Below, piece by piece: positions 54,150 to 62,530 of a stretch of DNA of 64,000 bases. Position 1 is the first letter of the stretch, and each line of letters starts with the position of its first letter. Source of the DNA: Roseinatronobacter monicus (GTDB lineage: Bacteria > Pseudomonadota > Alphaproteobacteria > Rhodobacterales > Rhodobacteraceae); the NCBI RefSeq assembly GCF_006716865.1, contig NZ_VFPT01000001.1:1049001-1113000 (forward strand), written 5' to 3'. The notes under the pieces were generated by a model. That model had not been told where the DNA came from. It worked only from the letters and a program-made list of their open reading frames with translations, and ran no database searches. The position numbers and the translations under genes were made by a program.

Positions 54150-55650
54150 TCTAGATAAACCGGCGAAGATCCACCAGAGCGAGGATGCCGCCGCGCCAGA
54201 GGCGCAGGCAGAAGTCAAAAGGCTGGCCGCGCTGGACCCGGCTGCATATGAGACAGCACGCAAGGACGCCGCCGCCCGGCTTGGGTGGCGCGCATCTTTC
54301 CTTGACGCCGAAGTGACTAACGCCAGACCGCGCAAGGCCAATGCTGGCGAGGATGACGACACGCCAGAAGCTATCGAAACAATCAAGGTATGGCCCGATC
54401 CGGTCGAGGGCGCTTCACTAGCCGAGGAAATCCGCGACCGCCTGCATGCGCATGTCGTCTTCGCATCGCCCGCAGATGCAGACTGCGCCGCGATTTGGCT
54501 GTTGGGTAGCTACCTGATGGACACATGGCGGCTTTGGCCGCGCCTGCTTATCACCAGCCCGACCAGGGCTTGCGGCAAGTCAACGCTGCTGGAAGTGCTG
54601 GAAGCGATGGCGCATCGTGGTATCATTGCATCCAATGCATCGCCAGCAGTCATCTTTCGCGCAATCGAGGCATGGCAACCAACCCTGCTGCTGGACGAAG
54701 CCGACACATGGATGAAGGCCAATGAAGAATTGGCAGGCATCCTAAACAGTGGTCACACCCACCGCACAGCTAATGTGCTGCGCACTGTAGAGGTCAAGGG
54801 CGAACTGGTGCCTGCCAAATTCTCGACATGGTGCCCGATGGTCATTGCAGGTATCGGCACGCAACGCGACACATTGATGAGCCGGTCAATCATCATCGGG
54901 CTGCGCCGCAAACTGCCAGATGAGACGGTCGAGCGATTGCCCTTTGACCTGCACCGCCAGCTTCACCGCATCCGCAGGCAGGCCGCGCGATGGGCTGATG
55001 ACAATGCACTTCGTATAGGCGCGATGGAAATCGAACCACCAGCTTGTGGCAATGACCGGCTACAAGACAATTTCACACCGCTGACCCGTATCGCAGCTGC
55101 CCTTGGTAGGCCATGGCCTGAAAGAGTGGCTGCCGCCTATGCGACTAAGGTAGCAGTCGATGATGATGATGCCGAACCGGCTGGTGTGATGATGTTACGC
55201 GATATTGCTGAATTATTCGCCGCACGCCATGTTGACCGTATCGCAAACACTGAAATCGTCTCTGAACTTATGATGCTTGAAGACAGGCCATGGATGGAAT
55301 GGCGGAATGGAAAGCCCATTTCCGCAGGGTCGGTGGCAAAGCTGATGAAGCCTTTTGGCATCAAAGTCACAGTTAAGAAGCTCGGAGGGGCCGCGGCCCG
55401 CGTATATCTGCGCAGTGAAGTCGAGTCCGCCGCCGCGCGTTATGTGCCTTCCACGCGTAGCCCCGTAACCTATAAACAAAATCAACAGGTTAACCTGGTT
55501 TCAAAATGTAACCCTGCGCCAAAGGTTACATCTAATACGATTGATAACCCATTGAATAATAACGAAGGTTACGCGGTTACACCTAGAGCGCCAGAGAGCG
55601 ACTATATTTCTGCGCGGGATGACCAACACAACCCAGATGCATGGAGGTGA
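54142..55650 (+). CDS. DUF3631-domain ATPase (satellite primase/helicase-like)
   Basis: 502 aa. P-loop TSPTRACGKSTLLEVLEAMA and Walker B TLLLDEADTWMK, then GILNSGHTHRTANVLR, the DUF3631 signature, which is usual for replication or resistance ATPases of phage satellites and plasmids. The C-terminal tail (about 60 residues) is Asn/Ser-rich and probably disordered. Likely needed for replication of the element after excision. Confidence 0.85.
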   Translation: MDNLDKPAKIHQSEDAAAPEAQAEVKRLAALDPAAYETARKDAAARLGWRASFLDAEVTNARPRKANAGEDDDTPEAIETIKVWPDPVEGASLAEEIRDRLHAHVVFASPADADCAAIWLLGSYLMDTWRLWPRLLITSPTRACGKSTLLEVLEAMAHRGIIASNASPAVIFRAIEAWQPTLLLDEADTWMKANEELAGILNSGHTHRTANVLRTVEVKGELVPAKFSTWCPMVIAGIGTQRDTLMSRSIIIGLRRKLPDETVERLPFDLHRQLHRIRRQAARWADDNALRIGAMEIEPPACGNDRLQDNFTPLTRIAAALGRPWPERVAAAYATKVAVDDDDAEPAGVMMLRDIAELFAARHVDRIANTEIVSELMMLEDRPWMEWRNGKPISAGSVAKLMKPFGIKVTVKKLGGAAARVYLRSEVESAAARYVPSTRSPVTYKQNQQVNLVSKCNPAPKVTSNTIDNPLNNNEGYAVTPRAPESDYISARDDQHNPDAWR

Positions 55651-55704
55651 TTGGTTCTCCAGCTGCTCCTCACCTTATCTGAACTCTCTAAGAGGATAAA
55701 AAAC

Positions 55705-55971
55705 GTGCCAAACTTCGAACACTGCACAAACCCAAGAATAGAAATCACGCATTTAAAACCAACTTGGGTCACCTCCGAACGCACTTACGGCAGCGTGATT
55801 GTTTTCTCCGAAATTTGCGAGCCGGTATTCTGGGTGACCGTCTACGAAGACGAAGGCGAATTAGTTATCTGGACTGGTGCAAGCTATCAGGAAGCAATTA
55901 TTGCCGCCGAAAATGCCGCATTTGACTGGGGTTGTATCGTACATGACCGTGTCGTTGAATCCGGCCTGTAG
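55705..55971 (+). CDS. Small hypothetical protein
   Basis: 88 aa from GTG 55705 (AGAGGATAAAAAAC upstream) or 106 aa from TTG 55651. Begins VPNFEHCTNPRIEITHLKPT; beta-rich with EDEGELVIWTGASYQEAIIA. No domain recognised. It follows the DUF3631 gene directly. Confidence 0.55.
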   Translation: MPNFEHCTNPRIEITHLKPTWVTSERTYGSVIVFSEICEPVFWVTVYEDEGELVIWTGASYQEAIIAAENAAFDWGCIVHDRVVESGL

Positions 55972-56044
55972 GTGGATGACAGCGACTTTCAGGCAATGCT
56001 CTCTTGGGCTATTACAAACCTGTTGACAAAAGTTGACTTTTCCG

Positions 56045-56482
56045 ATGGGTAGACCGACGAGAGAGCAAGCCGCGCTAAGCGCCATGCTATTGGAGCTGCG
56101 CCGCTTAGAAATCGAAGAAATCAAAGCAATGCGTTCGCGCTGGAGGGCTTGCCCAGCCACCGCTATGCGCCACCCCGACTTCAGAAAGGTGTGTGATGAG
56201 TGCACCGGTGCTGTCTGCGCCCTTATGCGGGAAAAAGGACTGGATGACGATGGTCTGCCTTTGCTACCCAAGAACCGCCCCCAGTGTGGTGCACGCGCAA
56301 GGTCAGGCGCACCCTGCAAGCATAAGGTCATCCCCGGTAAGCGCCGCTGCAAATATCACGGTGGCCGATCAACAGGGCCAAAGACAGATGCCGGAAAGGC
56401 CAAGATTGCAGCCGCGCAGATACTGCGCTGGAAAAAGTGGAGAGGGGAAAGGAAAACAGCTCTTGCCCGTCGGGAAATTTAG
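56045..56482 (+). CDS. Putative zinc-binding phage-type small protein (HGGxSTGPKT motif)
   Basis: 145 aa from ATG 56045. A Cys/His array PQCGARARSGAPCKHKVIPG, then CKYHGGRSTGPKTDAGKAKI. The C-x-C...C-x-x-HGG-x-S-x-GPKT tail is common in small phage and satellite proteins of unknown role. The start is uncertain, as no strong ribosome site is visible. Confidence 0.65.
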   Translation: MGRPTREQAALSAMLLELRRLEIEEIKAMRSRWRACPATAMRHPDFRKVCDECTGAVCALMREKGLDDDGLPLLPKNRPQCGARARSGAPCKHKVIPGKRRCKYHGGRSTGPKTDAGKAKIAAAQILRWKKWRGERKTALARREI

Positions 56483-56848
56483 GCTTGCATCTTCCACCCC
56501 AGCGGTTAGCCGGACGGAAAAGCGAACAATTAGATGTGCCACACTCCTGCCGAAGAGGCGGCATTTGACGTGCCGTAGAAATGGAACAGTTCAGCCCAAG
56601 CTGCCAGCGGTGTCGGGCGCCGCAAGCCACTCGAGTATCCGTCTTTCGCAAGCGGTTTTTTTCACCCAATTCTATCTCGCTTTGACCAGCGCGTTTGCCA
56701 TTTTGATGAGCTTACGCTGGATGGCTACGATAGCGATGGCCGTTGCATGCAGAGGGCCAAGCTTCGCGACGCTGCGACAGTTGTGGCTGTGAGCCTTTTC
56801 GCATAGACAAGTGGTAATATCATCGTATGCCGCTTACGCAGGTTCATT
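56483..56848. other. Gap before the ATPase/TOPRIM pair
   Basis: About 365 bp. A plus frame ending near 56805 (FDELTLDGYDSDGRCMQRAK and on to VVAVSLFA) has some coding character but no start, so it may be a decayed gene tail. No promoter recognised. Confidence 0.35.
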
Positions 56849-58021
56849 ATGCCCGATCTCCCTACCCAAGATTTACCCACAAGTTCAGCAAAAGAGATCA
56901 AAATCGTCTCTTTTCGCGGCCTCAAGGATGTTACTCTAGAAGAGCTTGGGCAGGTCAACCTGCTTGTTGGGGGCAACAACTCGGGGAAAACATCGGTGCT
57001 GGAAGCGATTGCAGTTCTGCACGCGGGGATTGACCTGAGGAGTTGGCTAAATGTCGCCTATGCTCGAGAAGTTCGGACTTTTATGCCTTCACCACATGGC
57101 TTGCCGGTACTCGATATAATTAGCTGGATGTTCCCATCGAATGATAGTGACCTGTGGGATCACACGAATGCTGGGCCAATCGAACTGCACGCAGATATGG
57201 ATTCGGGGGCCTGTAGCCTTTTCGCCACCCTCGAACCCATTGCTGGATATCACACCGACGAGGAATTGCGCCGTATGGGACGCAGCTACTTTGTCGAAGA
57301 TCAGGATGAAGCAGGTGAGCCGGTTCCAGATACTGGCATTGAGGTCTCGATCGATTACAAGAGCCCTAATGAGCGAAGCCTTCAGAACAAAGAATCAGAG
57401 GATTTCAAAATTTGGTCAAAACTCGGCATGCGGACTCTAGCCGGCAAGCGAAAAATAGGCATCCCAGTAGAGTACGTTCCTCCATATGGGCACCGCAGTT
57501 CAAGTCACAACCTATCATCTCTTTCGAAAGCCCAAAGAAGTGATAGCATTGATGATTTAAACGAACTGATGTCCGAGCTTGATGCAAGAATAGCGGGCGT
57601 GGAACTTGTCCCGAGTGAGAACAGGCATAGACCAGTTATTGCAATTCGTTTAAAAGACAGAAGTCTAGTTCCGGCTTCAGTCATGGGGGATGGCGTACGA
57701 CGCGGCCTATCTATCGCACTTTCCATTTTAGCAGCGAAGAATGGCGTTGTCTTGATAGATGAGATGGAAGCCGGGTTTCATGTGCGTGCATTCTCAAAGG
57801 TATTTGACTGGCTCATGCGGGCCACAAAGCGATATAATGTTCAGGTTTTTGCGACGTCACACAGTCTAGAGGCAATAGAGGAGATTTCTCGGTCTAATAA
57901 AGATGCACATGGGCTTAGCGCTTACCTGCTTGGAGGTGGACAAGGCCAAGTTGTAAAACGCTTCACAGCTGGAATGCTTCAGCGGTTGGTTGTTGATTCT
58001 GGTATGGATATAAGATTCTAA
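56849..58021 (+). CDS. AAA15/21-type ATPase of a two-gene (PARIS/OLD-like) defense pair
   Basis: 390 aa. ABC/SMC-like ATPase: KEIKIVSFRGLKDVTLEELG, Walker A VGGNNSGKTSVLEA, Walker B NGVVLIDEMEAGFHV and switch His in FATSHSLEAIEE. The nuclease domain is absent; it is supplied by the next gene, 1 bp downstream. The layout equals that of PARIS AriA or class 2 OLD-like (Gabija-type) systems. It lies in the cargo zone of a P4-type satellite, a known defense hotspot. Which family it belongs to cannot be settled without searches. Confidence 0.8.
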   Translation: MPDLPTQDLPTSSAKEIKIVSFRGLKDVTLEELGQVNLLVGGNNSGKTSVLEAIAVLHAGIDLRSWLNVAYAREVRTFMPSPHGLPVLDIISWMFPSNDSDLWDHTNAGPIELHADMDSGACSLFATLEPIAGYHTDEELRRMGRSYFVEDQDEAGEPVPDTGIEVSIDYKSPNERSLQNKESEDFKIWSKLGMRTLAGKRKIGIPVEYVPPYGHRSSSHNLSSLSKAQRSDSIDDLNELMSELDARIAGVELVPSENRHRPVIAIRLKDRSLVPASVMGDGVRRGLSIALSILAAKNGVVLIDEMEAGFHVRAFSKVFDWLMRATKRYNVQVFATSHSLEAIEEISRSNKDAHGLSAYLLGGGQGQVVKRFTAGMLQRLVVDSGMDIRF

Positions 58022-58022
58022 G

Positions 58023-58823
58023 ATGAGAAACTTTATTTTTGCCACTGAAGGTGCTCACGATGTGAGTTTTCTTGGTAAGCTCTTGGTGCGACGTGGCTTT
58101 GAGAAAACGACAATTTTTGACAAGTTGCCTGCAGAGTGGAAACCTCTTTTTCCTAAAAAATTTCCTTGGAATGGCAACAGCATTGAGAGGGTTGCTAGAT
58201 TTCCAGAAGTATTTCAAAAAGATGATCTAGTAGTTGGCCTTCTCAATTCCGGCGGCGACAGCCGATTGATAAGCGTTGTAAGGAATACACTGGATATATT
58301 GATTCCAGGAAACGTTGAGCGGGTGGTGATATTCTCTGATGCTGACTGCGAACCTGCTTCCAAGCGCTTCGATAACCTGACTGCGGCGCTAAAGAATATA
58401 AATGATCTTGCTGCTGTTGAGAAAGCGCCGGGCTACCCTATACCTGTGCCCTCGAAAATTGGAATTTTGGAATGCGGCAATCCAGAAGTTGCAATATTCG
58501 TTTTTCCTGACAATTTTAACTCAGGAACCTTAGAGGATATTCTGTTTGAATGCTCTTCTATTTCTCACCCAGATCTATCGAAAATGACGTCTGATTTTGT
58601 TGCGAGTTTGGATAGTGAGCTTGCGGGTGGGCACAAATCTCTTATTAAAATGAGGCAAGGATCAAATAACAAGAAATGTATTATGGGCTCGATAGCGAAC
58701 GTGCTGAAACCAGGCTCAAGCTTAGCAGTTGCAGTTGAGCAACAGAAATTAATCCCGGAGATCAAAGAATCGCCACAGATCGTGATGGATGTCGATAACT
58801 TTGTAAAAAAATGTTTGCTGTGA
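58023..58823 (+). CDS. TOPRIM-like (DUF3226-type) partner protein
   Basis: 266 aa. The N-terminal FATEGAHDVSFLGKLL holds the TOPRIM Glu, and VVIFSDADCEP the Asp-x-Asp pair. This is the DUF3226/DUF4435-like TOPRIM fold used by effector nucleases such as AriB. The ATG is 1 bp after the ATPase stop, so the two form a coupled unit. It would be the nuclease or toxin released by the ATPase on infection, by analogy only. Confidence 0.75.
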   Translation: MRNFIFATEGAHDVSFLGKLLVRRGFEKTTIFDKLPAEWKPLFPKKFPWNGNSIERVARFPEVFQKDDLVVGLLNSGGDSRLISVVRNTLDILIPGNVERVVIFSDADCEPASKRFDNLTAALKNINDLAAVEKAPGYPIPVPSKIGILECGNPEVAIFVFPDNFNSGTLEDILFECSSISHPDLSKMTSDFVASLDSELAGGHKSLIKMRQGSNNKKCIMGSIANVLKPGSSLAVAVEQQKLIPEIKESPQIVMDVDNFVKKCLL

Positions 58824-58980
58824 ATTAATTCGTTCATCCTGAACATCATATTTTTGTCTGCTCAAGCTGCTTGTGACACGATCTGATTGGCCGGACGGTG
58901 CCATATAGCGGCCAAGAGCGCGGCTATGATGAGCGCAATAATAGCCCTGAGATCCCGAGTTTAACGTAACCGCCCGATTT

Positions 58981-59277
58981 CTACCGCGGCCATTTATCCT
59001 TGACGCGTGCGATTATTTCGGGGTCATCGACGAAGTCTTCGAGGAATGCATGCCATGTATCCTGTGATATGCGCGCATCGCTGAGCATGTCTTTGAGCTC
59101 TTCGATACCATCGTCGGTTAAGGTCGTGATGGATTCGTCCGCTCCAGTGTGGACGCTGACGATCGCACCATAACTGAGGTTGTCATCATTCCAAATGACA
59201 GCCTCCAACATCTCGAGGTCCTCGCCGAGCATTTCCGCGACATATTCGAGGGTGCAGAGATTAGTCACGGTGGTCAT
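58981..59277 (-). CDS. IS66-borne acidic 98-aa protein (copy 2)
   Basis: The same protein as at 44418-44714; ATG 59277 follows tnpC by 9 bp. Its conservation inside both IS66 copies argues that it belongs to the element. No domain recognised. Confidence 0.8.
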   Translation of the reverse strand: MTTVTNLCTLEYVAEMLGEDLEMLEAVIWNDDNLSYGAIVSVHTGADESITTLTDDGIEELKDMLSDARISQDTWHAFLEDFVDDPEIIARVKDKWPR

Positions 59278-59286
59278 CCTGCGGCT

Positions 59287-60900
59287 TCAGGTTTTTGGCT
59301 TCCAGTTCCAGGGCAGCAGTTCCCCAAGGCGGGGGTTCATATGATCATGGATGCGATCCAGAACATCTGCCAGATAGGCTTGTGGATCAAGACCGCTCAT
59401 CTTTGCTGACTCGATAATGGTCATGGCACGCGCAAGAGTTTCGCCCCCAGCATCTGAGCCTGCGAATAACCAGTTCCGTCTCCCGACTCCGATCGGCCTG
59501 AGCGCCCGCTCAGCAGCATTGTTATCGATGGCCACGCGCCCGTCATCGAGAAACAGCGTAAGTGCCTTCCAGCGGCTCAGCCCATACCGGAACGCTTTGG
59601 CCAGATCGCTTTTGCCGGGGATGCGTGTTAATTGCTGCTCTGCCCAGACCCGGAAGGCCTCGACCTTGGGTTTGGTTTTTTCCTGGCGCACTGCTTTGCG
59701 TATGTCTGCGGGCTGACCGTTGATCTGGCGCTCGATATCATAAAGCGCGCCGATCCGGTCGAGCGCTTCGCGCGCGATTTCAGATTTCGTCACAATCCAA
59801 ACATCATGGAAGTCGCGCCTCAGGTGGGCCCAACATGCAGCCTCTCGGAACTGGCTCTTGCCGTTGAGATCAGGAGCATAGAGCTTGGTATACCCTTTGT
59901 AGCCATCGGCCTGCAAAATGCCGCTGGATTTGGCGAGGTGGGTCAGGACATGCTCTTCTTTCCAGTCAGGGGCGAACTGGTAGACAGCCCCCGGCGGGGC
60001 TCCTCCCGCCCAAGGGCGCTGGTCGCGAACATAGGCCCACAGGCGGCCTTTTTTCACACCTTTTCCAAGCCCTCTGTCTCGTCGACTTCGATCAAGGACC
60101 CGGATAGGTGTATCATCTGCATGTAGCAGATCGCTGGCCATGATTGCGTCCTCGATCATCTTGATCAGTGGCGCCAGTGCTTTCATTGCCCCGCCGCACC
60201 AGTCGGCCATCGTTGTATCGGAAATATCTGCTCCCATCCGGGCGAAGATTTCATTGAGGCGATACAAAGTCAGCTGATCATCGTATTTCGAGACCAGGAT
60301 GAATGCCAACAGGTTTGGGCCCGCCATGCTGCGCGGGATTGGTCTGCTGGGGGCGGGTGGCTGAACGATCTTCTCGCAGCACCGGCAAGATTTCTTGATG
60401 CGCGCGATTTCGATGATTTTCATCTGCGCTGCGATCATATCAAGCAACTCGCTGACATCCTCACCTACCACCCGCAGATTGCCACCGCAGTCGGGGCATG
60501 TGTCACCAGGATCAAGCTCACGGCGTTCGCGGGGGGTATCAGGCGACACTTTAGGACGACGGCGTTGCTTCTTTTCTGGCGCATCTGCTGTGGTATTACG
60601 CGCGTCTGCGTCCGTGTCAGCGTCCTCACTCTCATCTGGCGACGTGTCTTGTGCCTCGGCAACAGCGACATTCAGGTCTTCCAGCGCGAGTTCCAATTGT
60701 TCGATCTCACGCTCGATCTTTTCCGAGCTGGAACCGAACTTCTGTTTCTTCAGTTTGGCAATCCGGATGCGCAGGGCTTGAACGAGCAAGTCATGCGCGC
60801 GCAAGGTGGCCAGGATTTTCTGGTTCTCTGCCTGCAAAGAGGTGATCATCACCTTCAGAGCGGCCGGATCGTTGGGGAGAGAAATCGCTGCTTGGGACAT
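59287..60900 (-). CDS. tnpC: IS66 transposase TnpC (copy 2, intact)
   Basis: 537 aa. A coiled N-terminus (MITSLQAENQKILATLRAHD), a zinc-binding region with CPDCGGNL and CRCCEKIV, then the DDE_Tnp_IS66 core with SDLLHADDTPIRVL, DGYKGYTKLY and IDNNAAERALRPIGVGRRNW, the last holding the catalytic Glu. The C-terminal tail HMNPRLGELLPWNW is the IS66 C-terminal motif. Confidence 0.95.
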   Translation of the reverse strand: MSQAAISLPNDPAALKVMITSLQAENQKILATLRAHDLLVQALRIRIAKLKKQKFGSSSEKIEREIEQLELALEDLNVAVAEAQDTSPDESEDADTDADARNTTADAPEKKQRRRPKVSPDTPRERRELDPGDTCPDCGGNLRVVGEDVSELLDMIAAQMKIIEIARIKKSCRCCEKIVQPPAPSRPIPRSMAGPNLLAFILVSKYDDQLTLYRLNEIFARMGADISDTTMADWCGGAMKALAPLIKMIEDAIMASDLLHADDTPIRVLDRSRRDRGLGKGVKKGRLWAYVRDQRPWAGGAPPGAVYQFAPDWKEEHVLTHLAKSSGILQADGYKGYTKLYAPDLNGKSQFREAACWAHLRRDFHDVWIVTKSEIAREALDRIGALYDIERQINGQPADIRKAVRQEKTKPKVEAFRVWAEQQLTRIPGKSDLAKAFRYGLSRWKALTLFLDDGRVAIDNNAAERALRPIGVGRRNWLFAGSDAGGETLARAMTIIESAKMSGLDPQAYLADVLDRIHDHMNPRLGELLPWNWKPKT

Positions 60901-60963
60901 GGAAATTTATACCATATCCCAAGCCTTATATCCACTAAAAACAAGCAATTACAGCAAGATAAA

Positions 60964-61311
60964 TCATCCGACACGGGCTGGCGGCGCGCCCCAATCCGGC
61001 CTTCGCCACTCCATTCCTTCCCACAGCATGGCCAGCTGCGCAGAGGTCAAACGCGCGCTTCCGTCAGAGGCCGAAGGCCATGGGAAACGCCCCTTCGAGA
61101 GAACTTTATAATACAGACAAAATCCCTGTCCGTCCCAAAACAGCAGCTTTATCCTATCTCCCCGACGCCCACGGAATGCAAAGACTGCGCCGCTCGCAGG
61201 GCGCTGGCGTAGCACATCCTGTGCAATCGCCGACAGGCCGGCAATCCCCTTACGCATATCAGTGTAGCCGCAAGCCAGATAGACCCTAACCCCAGTGCCC
61301 GGACCAATCAT
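60964..61311 (-). CDS. tnpB: IS66 accessory protein TnpB (copy 2)
   Basis: 115 aa, the same as copy 1 (CGYTDMRKGIAGLS, LLFWDGQGFCLYYKVL). ATGA overlap with tnpA. Confidence 0.92.
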   Translation of the reverse strand: MIGPGTGVRVYLACGYTDMRKGIAGLSAIAQDVLRQRPASGAVFAFRGRRGDRIKLLFWDGQGFCLYYKVLSKGRFPWPSASDGSARLTSAQLAMLWEGMEWRRPDWGAPPARVG

Positions 61312-61685
61312 GCCGCTTCCACCGCCTTTATCAGCCGGGTCAAGGCAGACGCATCGACATCTGTATCAATGCGCAAACTCCGGCCATTGCGCAGAACAAC
61401 CTCAACCCGCCCGTCTTGCTCATCACTAACCGCACAAGGTCTCGATGCCTCAGGGTCCATTTCCAAAAACTCGACCGGCAAAAACACCGTTTCAGGGTCG
61501 TATGGCAAAAGGCCCTTCCTCTTCAGATCGTATCGCCAGCTATAGATCTGCTGCCGCGTCACATCATGACGCTGGGCAATCTGGGTCACTGTCGCCCCAC
61601 CGACTCCAACTGACCGTACGATTGCCACCTTCTCCTCATCACTCCAACGTCGCCGCCGTTCAGCCCCAAGTATTTCTCCGCGCAT
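61308..61685 (-). CDS. tnpA: IS66 accessory protein TnpA (copy 2)
   Basis: 125 aa, the same as copy 1; helix-turn-helix TQIAQRHDVTRQQIYSWRYD. Start ATG 61685 with GGAGG upstream. Confidence 0.9.
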   Translation of the reverse strand: MRGEILGAERRRRWSDEEKVAIVRSVGVGGATVTQIAQRHDVTRQQIYSWRYDLKRKGLLPYDPETVFLPVEFLEMDPEASRPCAVSDEQDGRVEVVLRNGRSLRIDTDVDASALTRLIKAVEAA

Positions 61686-61937
61686 CAATGCCTCCAATAA
61701 GGGACGTCGTTAACGACGTCGTTAAAGACATCTCATAACATCGCGAAGCGCCCAGAAGCAGGCGGTTCAAATCGGGTGGTTACAGTTTAACACTTCCCGG
61801 TGAATTTGGTGGCTAATATTGGGTATAACGCATTGAAAAGATTGGCATGACAGGCCGAAATGACCTCCAAGGCTGTTGTGTCACGCCTTTATAATTTACT
61901 ATTTGAAAGTATAATGTAGCGTTGATATCGTCGTCAC

Positions 61938-62420
61938 ATGTATCTGCGTGTCTCAAAATCAGGGAATCGGAGCTACCTCCAGATAGTCGAAGGCTATCGT
62001 GACGACTCTGGACGCGTGAAACAACGCGTGGTCGCCAATCTGGGCAGGCTGGATCAGTTGGGCGAGAAGGATGTTTCAGCCTTGATCCATGGCCTACAGC
62101 GGGCTGTTGGTTTGCCCGAGGCATTGCCACAGGCTCCAAAATTCGATGCTGCAAAAGCTTTTGGGGATGTGTGGTTACTGCACCAACTCTGGCATGAGCT
62201 GGGATTGGCAGATGCTGTACGGCGGGCGCTACGATCATCGCGCCGCCAGTTTGATGCAGAGGCGCTGGTGCGGGCAATGGTGTTTAACCGGCTGACTGAA
62301 CCTACCAGCAAGCTTGGTGTTGTCGAATGGCTGCGCCACGAGACCAGCATGCCCGGAATTGATCCTGATACCCCAACTTTAACACTTTGGGCCCGGATTC
62401 TGGCCGATTTTGAGGGCTAA
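61938..62420 (+). pseudogene. IS1634-family transposase, N-terminal fragment
   Basis: From ATG 61938 (MYLRVSKSGNRSYLQIVEGY) about 140 residues match the N-terminus of the neighbouring IS1634 transposase. The match ends after MPGIDPD and gives way to an unrelated tail (LTLWARILADFEG-stop). The DDE core is missing. The left end of this IS lies near 61830. Confidence 0.85.
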
Positions 62421-62530
62421 GGCATTGAAATTCCGTGGATTAGCGGCCGAATTTCGGCGAAACCTTGTTGTGTCACGCTGTCATGAGTTAGATTATTGAT
62501 TTATGATCATAAACGCGCTATCGTCGTGTC

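Larger units (their letters stand above)
58966..61783 (-). mobile_element. IS66-family insertion sequence, copy 2 (intact)
   Basis: 2818 bp, the same ends as copy 1 in reverse orientation, with a perfect 8-bp target duplication AGTTTAAC at 58958-58965 and 61784-61791. All four genes are complete. Confidence 0.95.

Noticed and set aside
39325..61791. A composite transposon bounded by the two IS66 copies
   Set aside because: Each IS66 has its own different target duplication (GGATCTAC and AGTTTAAC), so they inserted independently.
62480..62489. A fourth copy of the 32-bp palindrome near the IS1634 start
   Set aside because: Only the right arm TGTCATGAGT is present; no matching left arm at 12-nt spacing.
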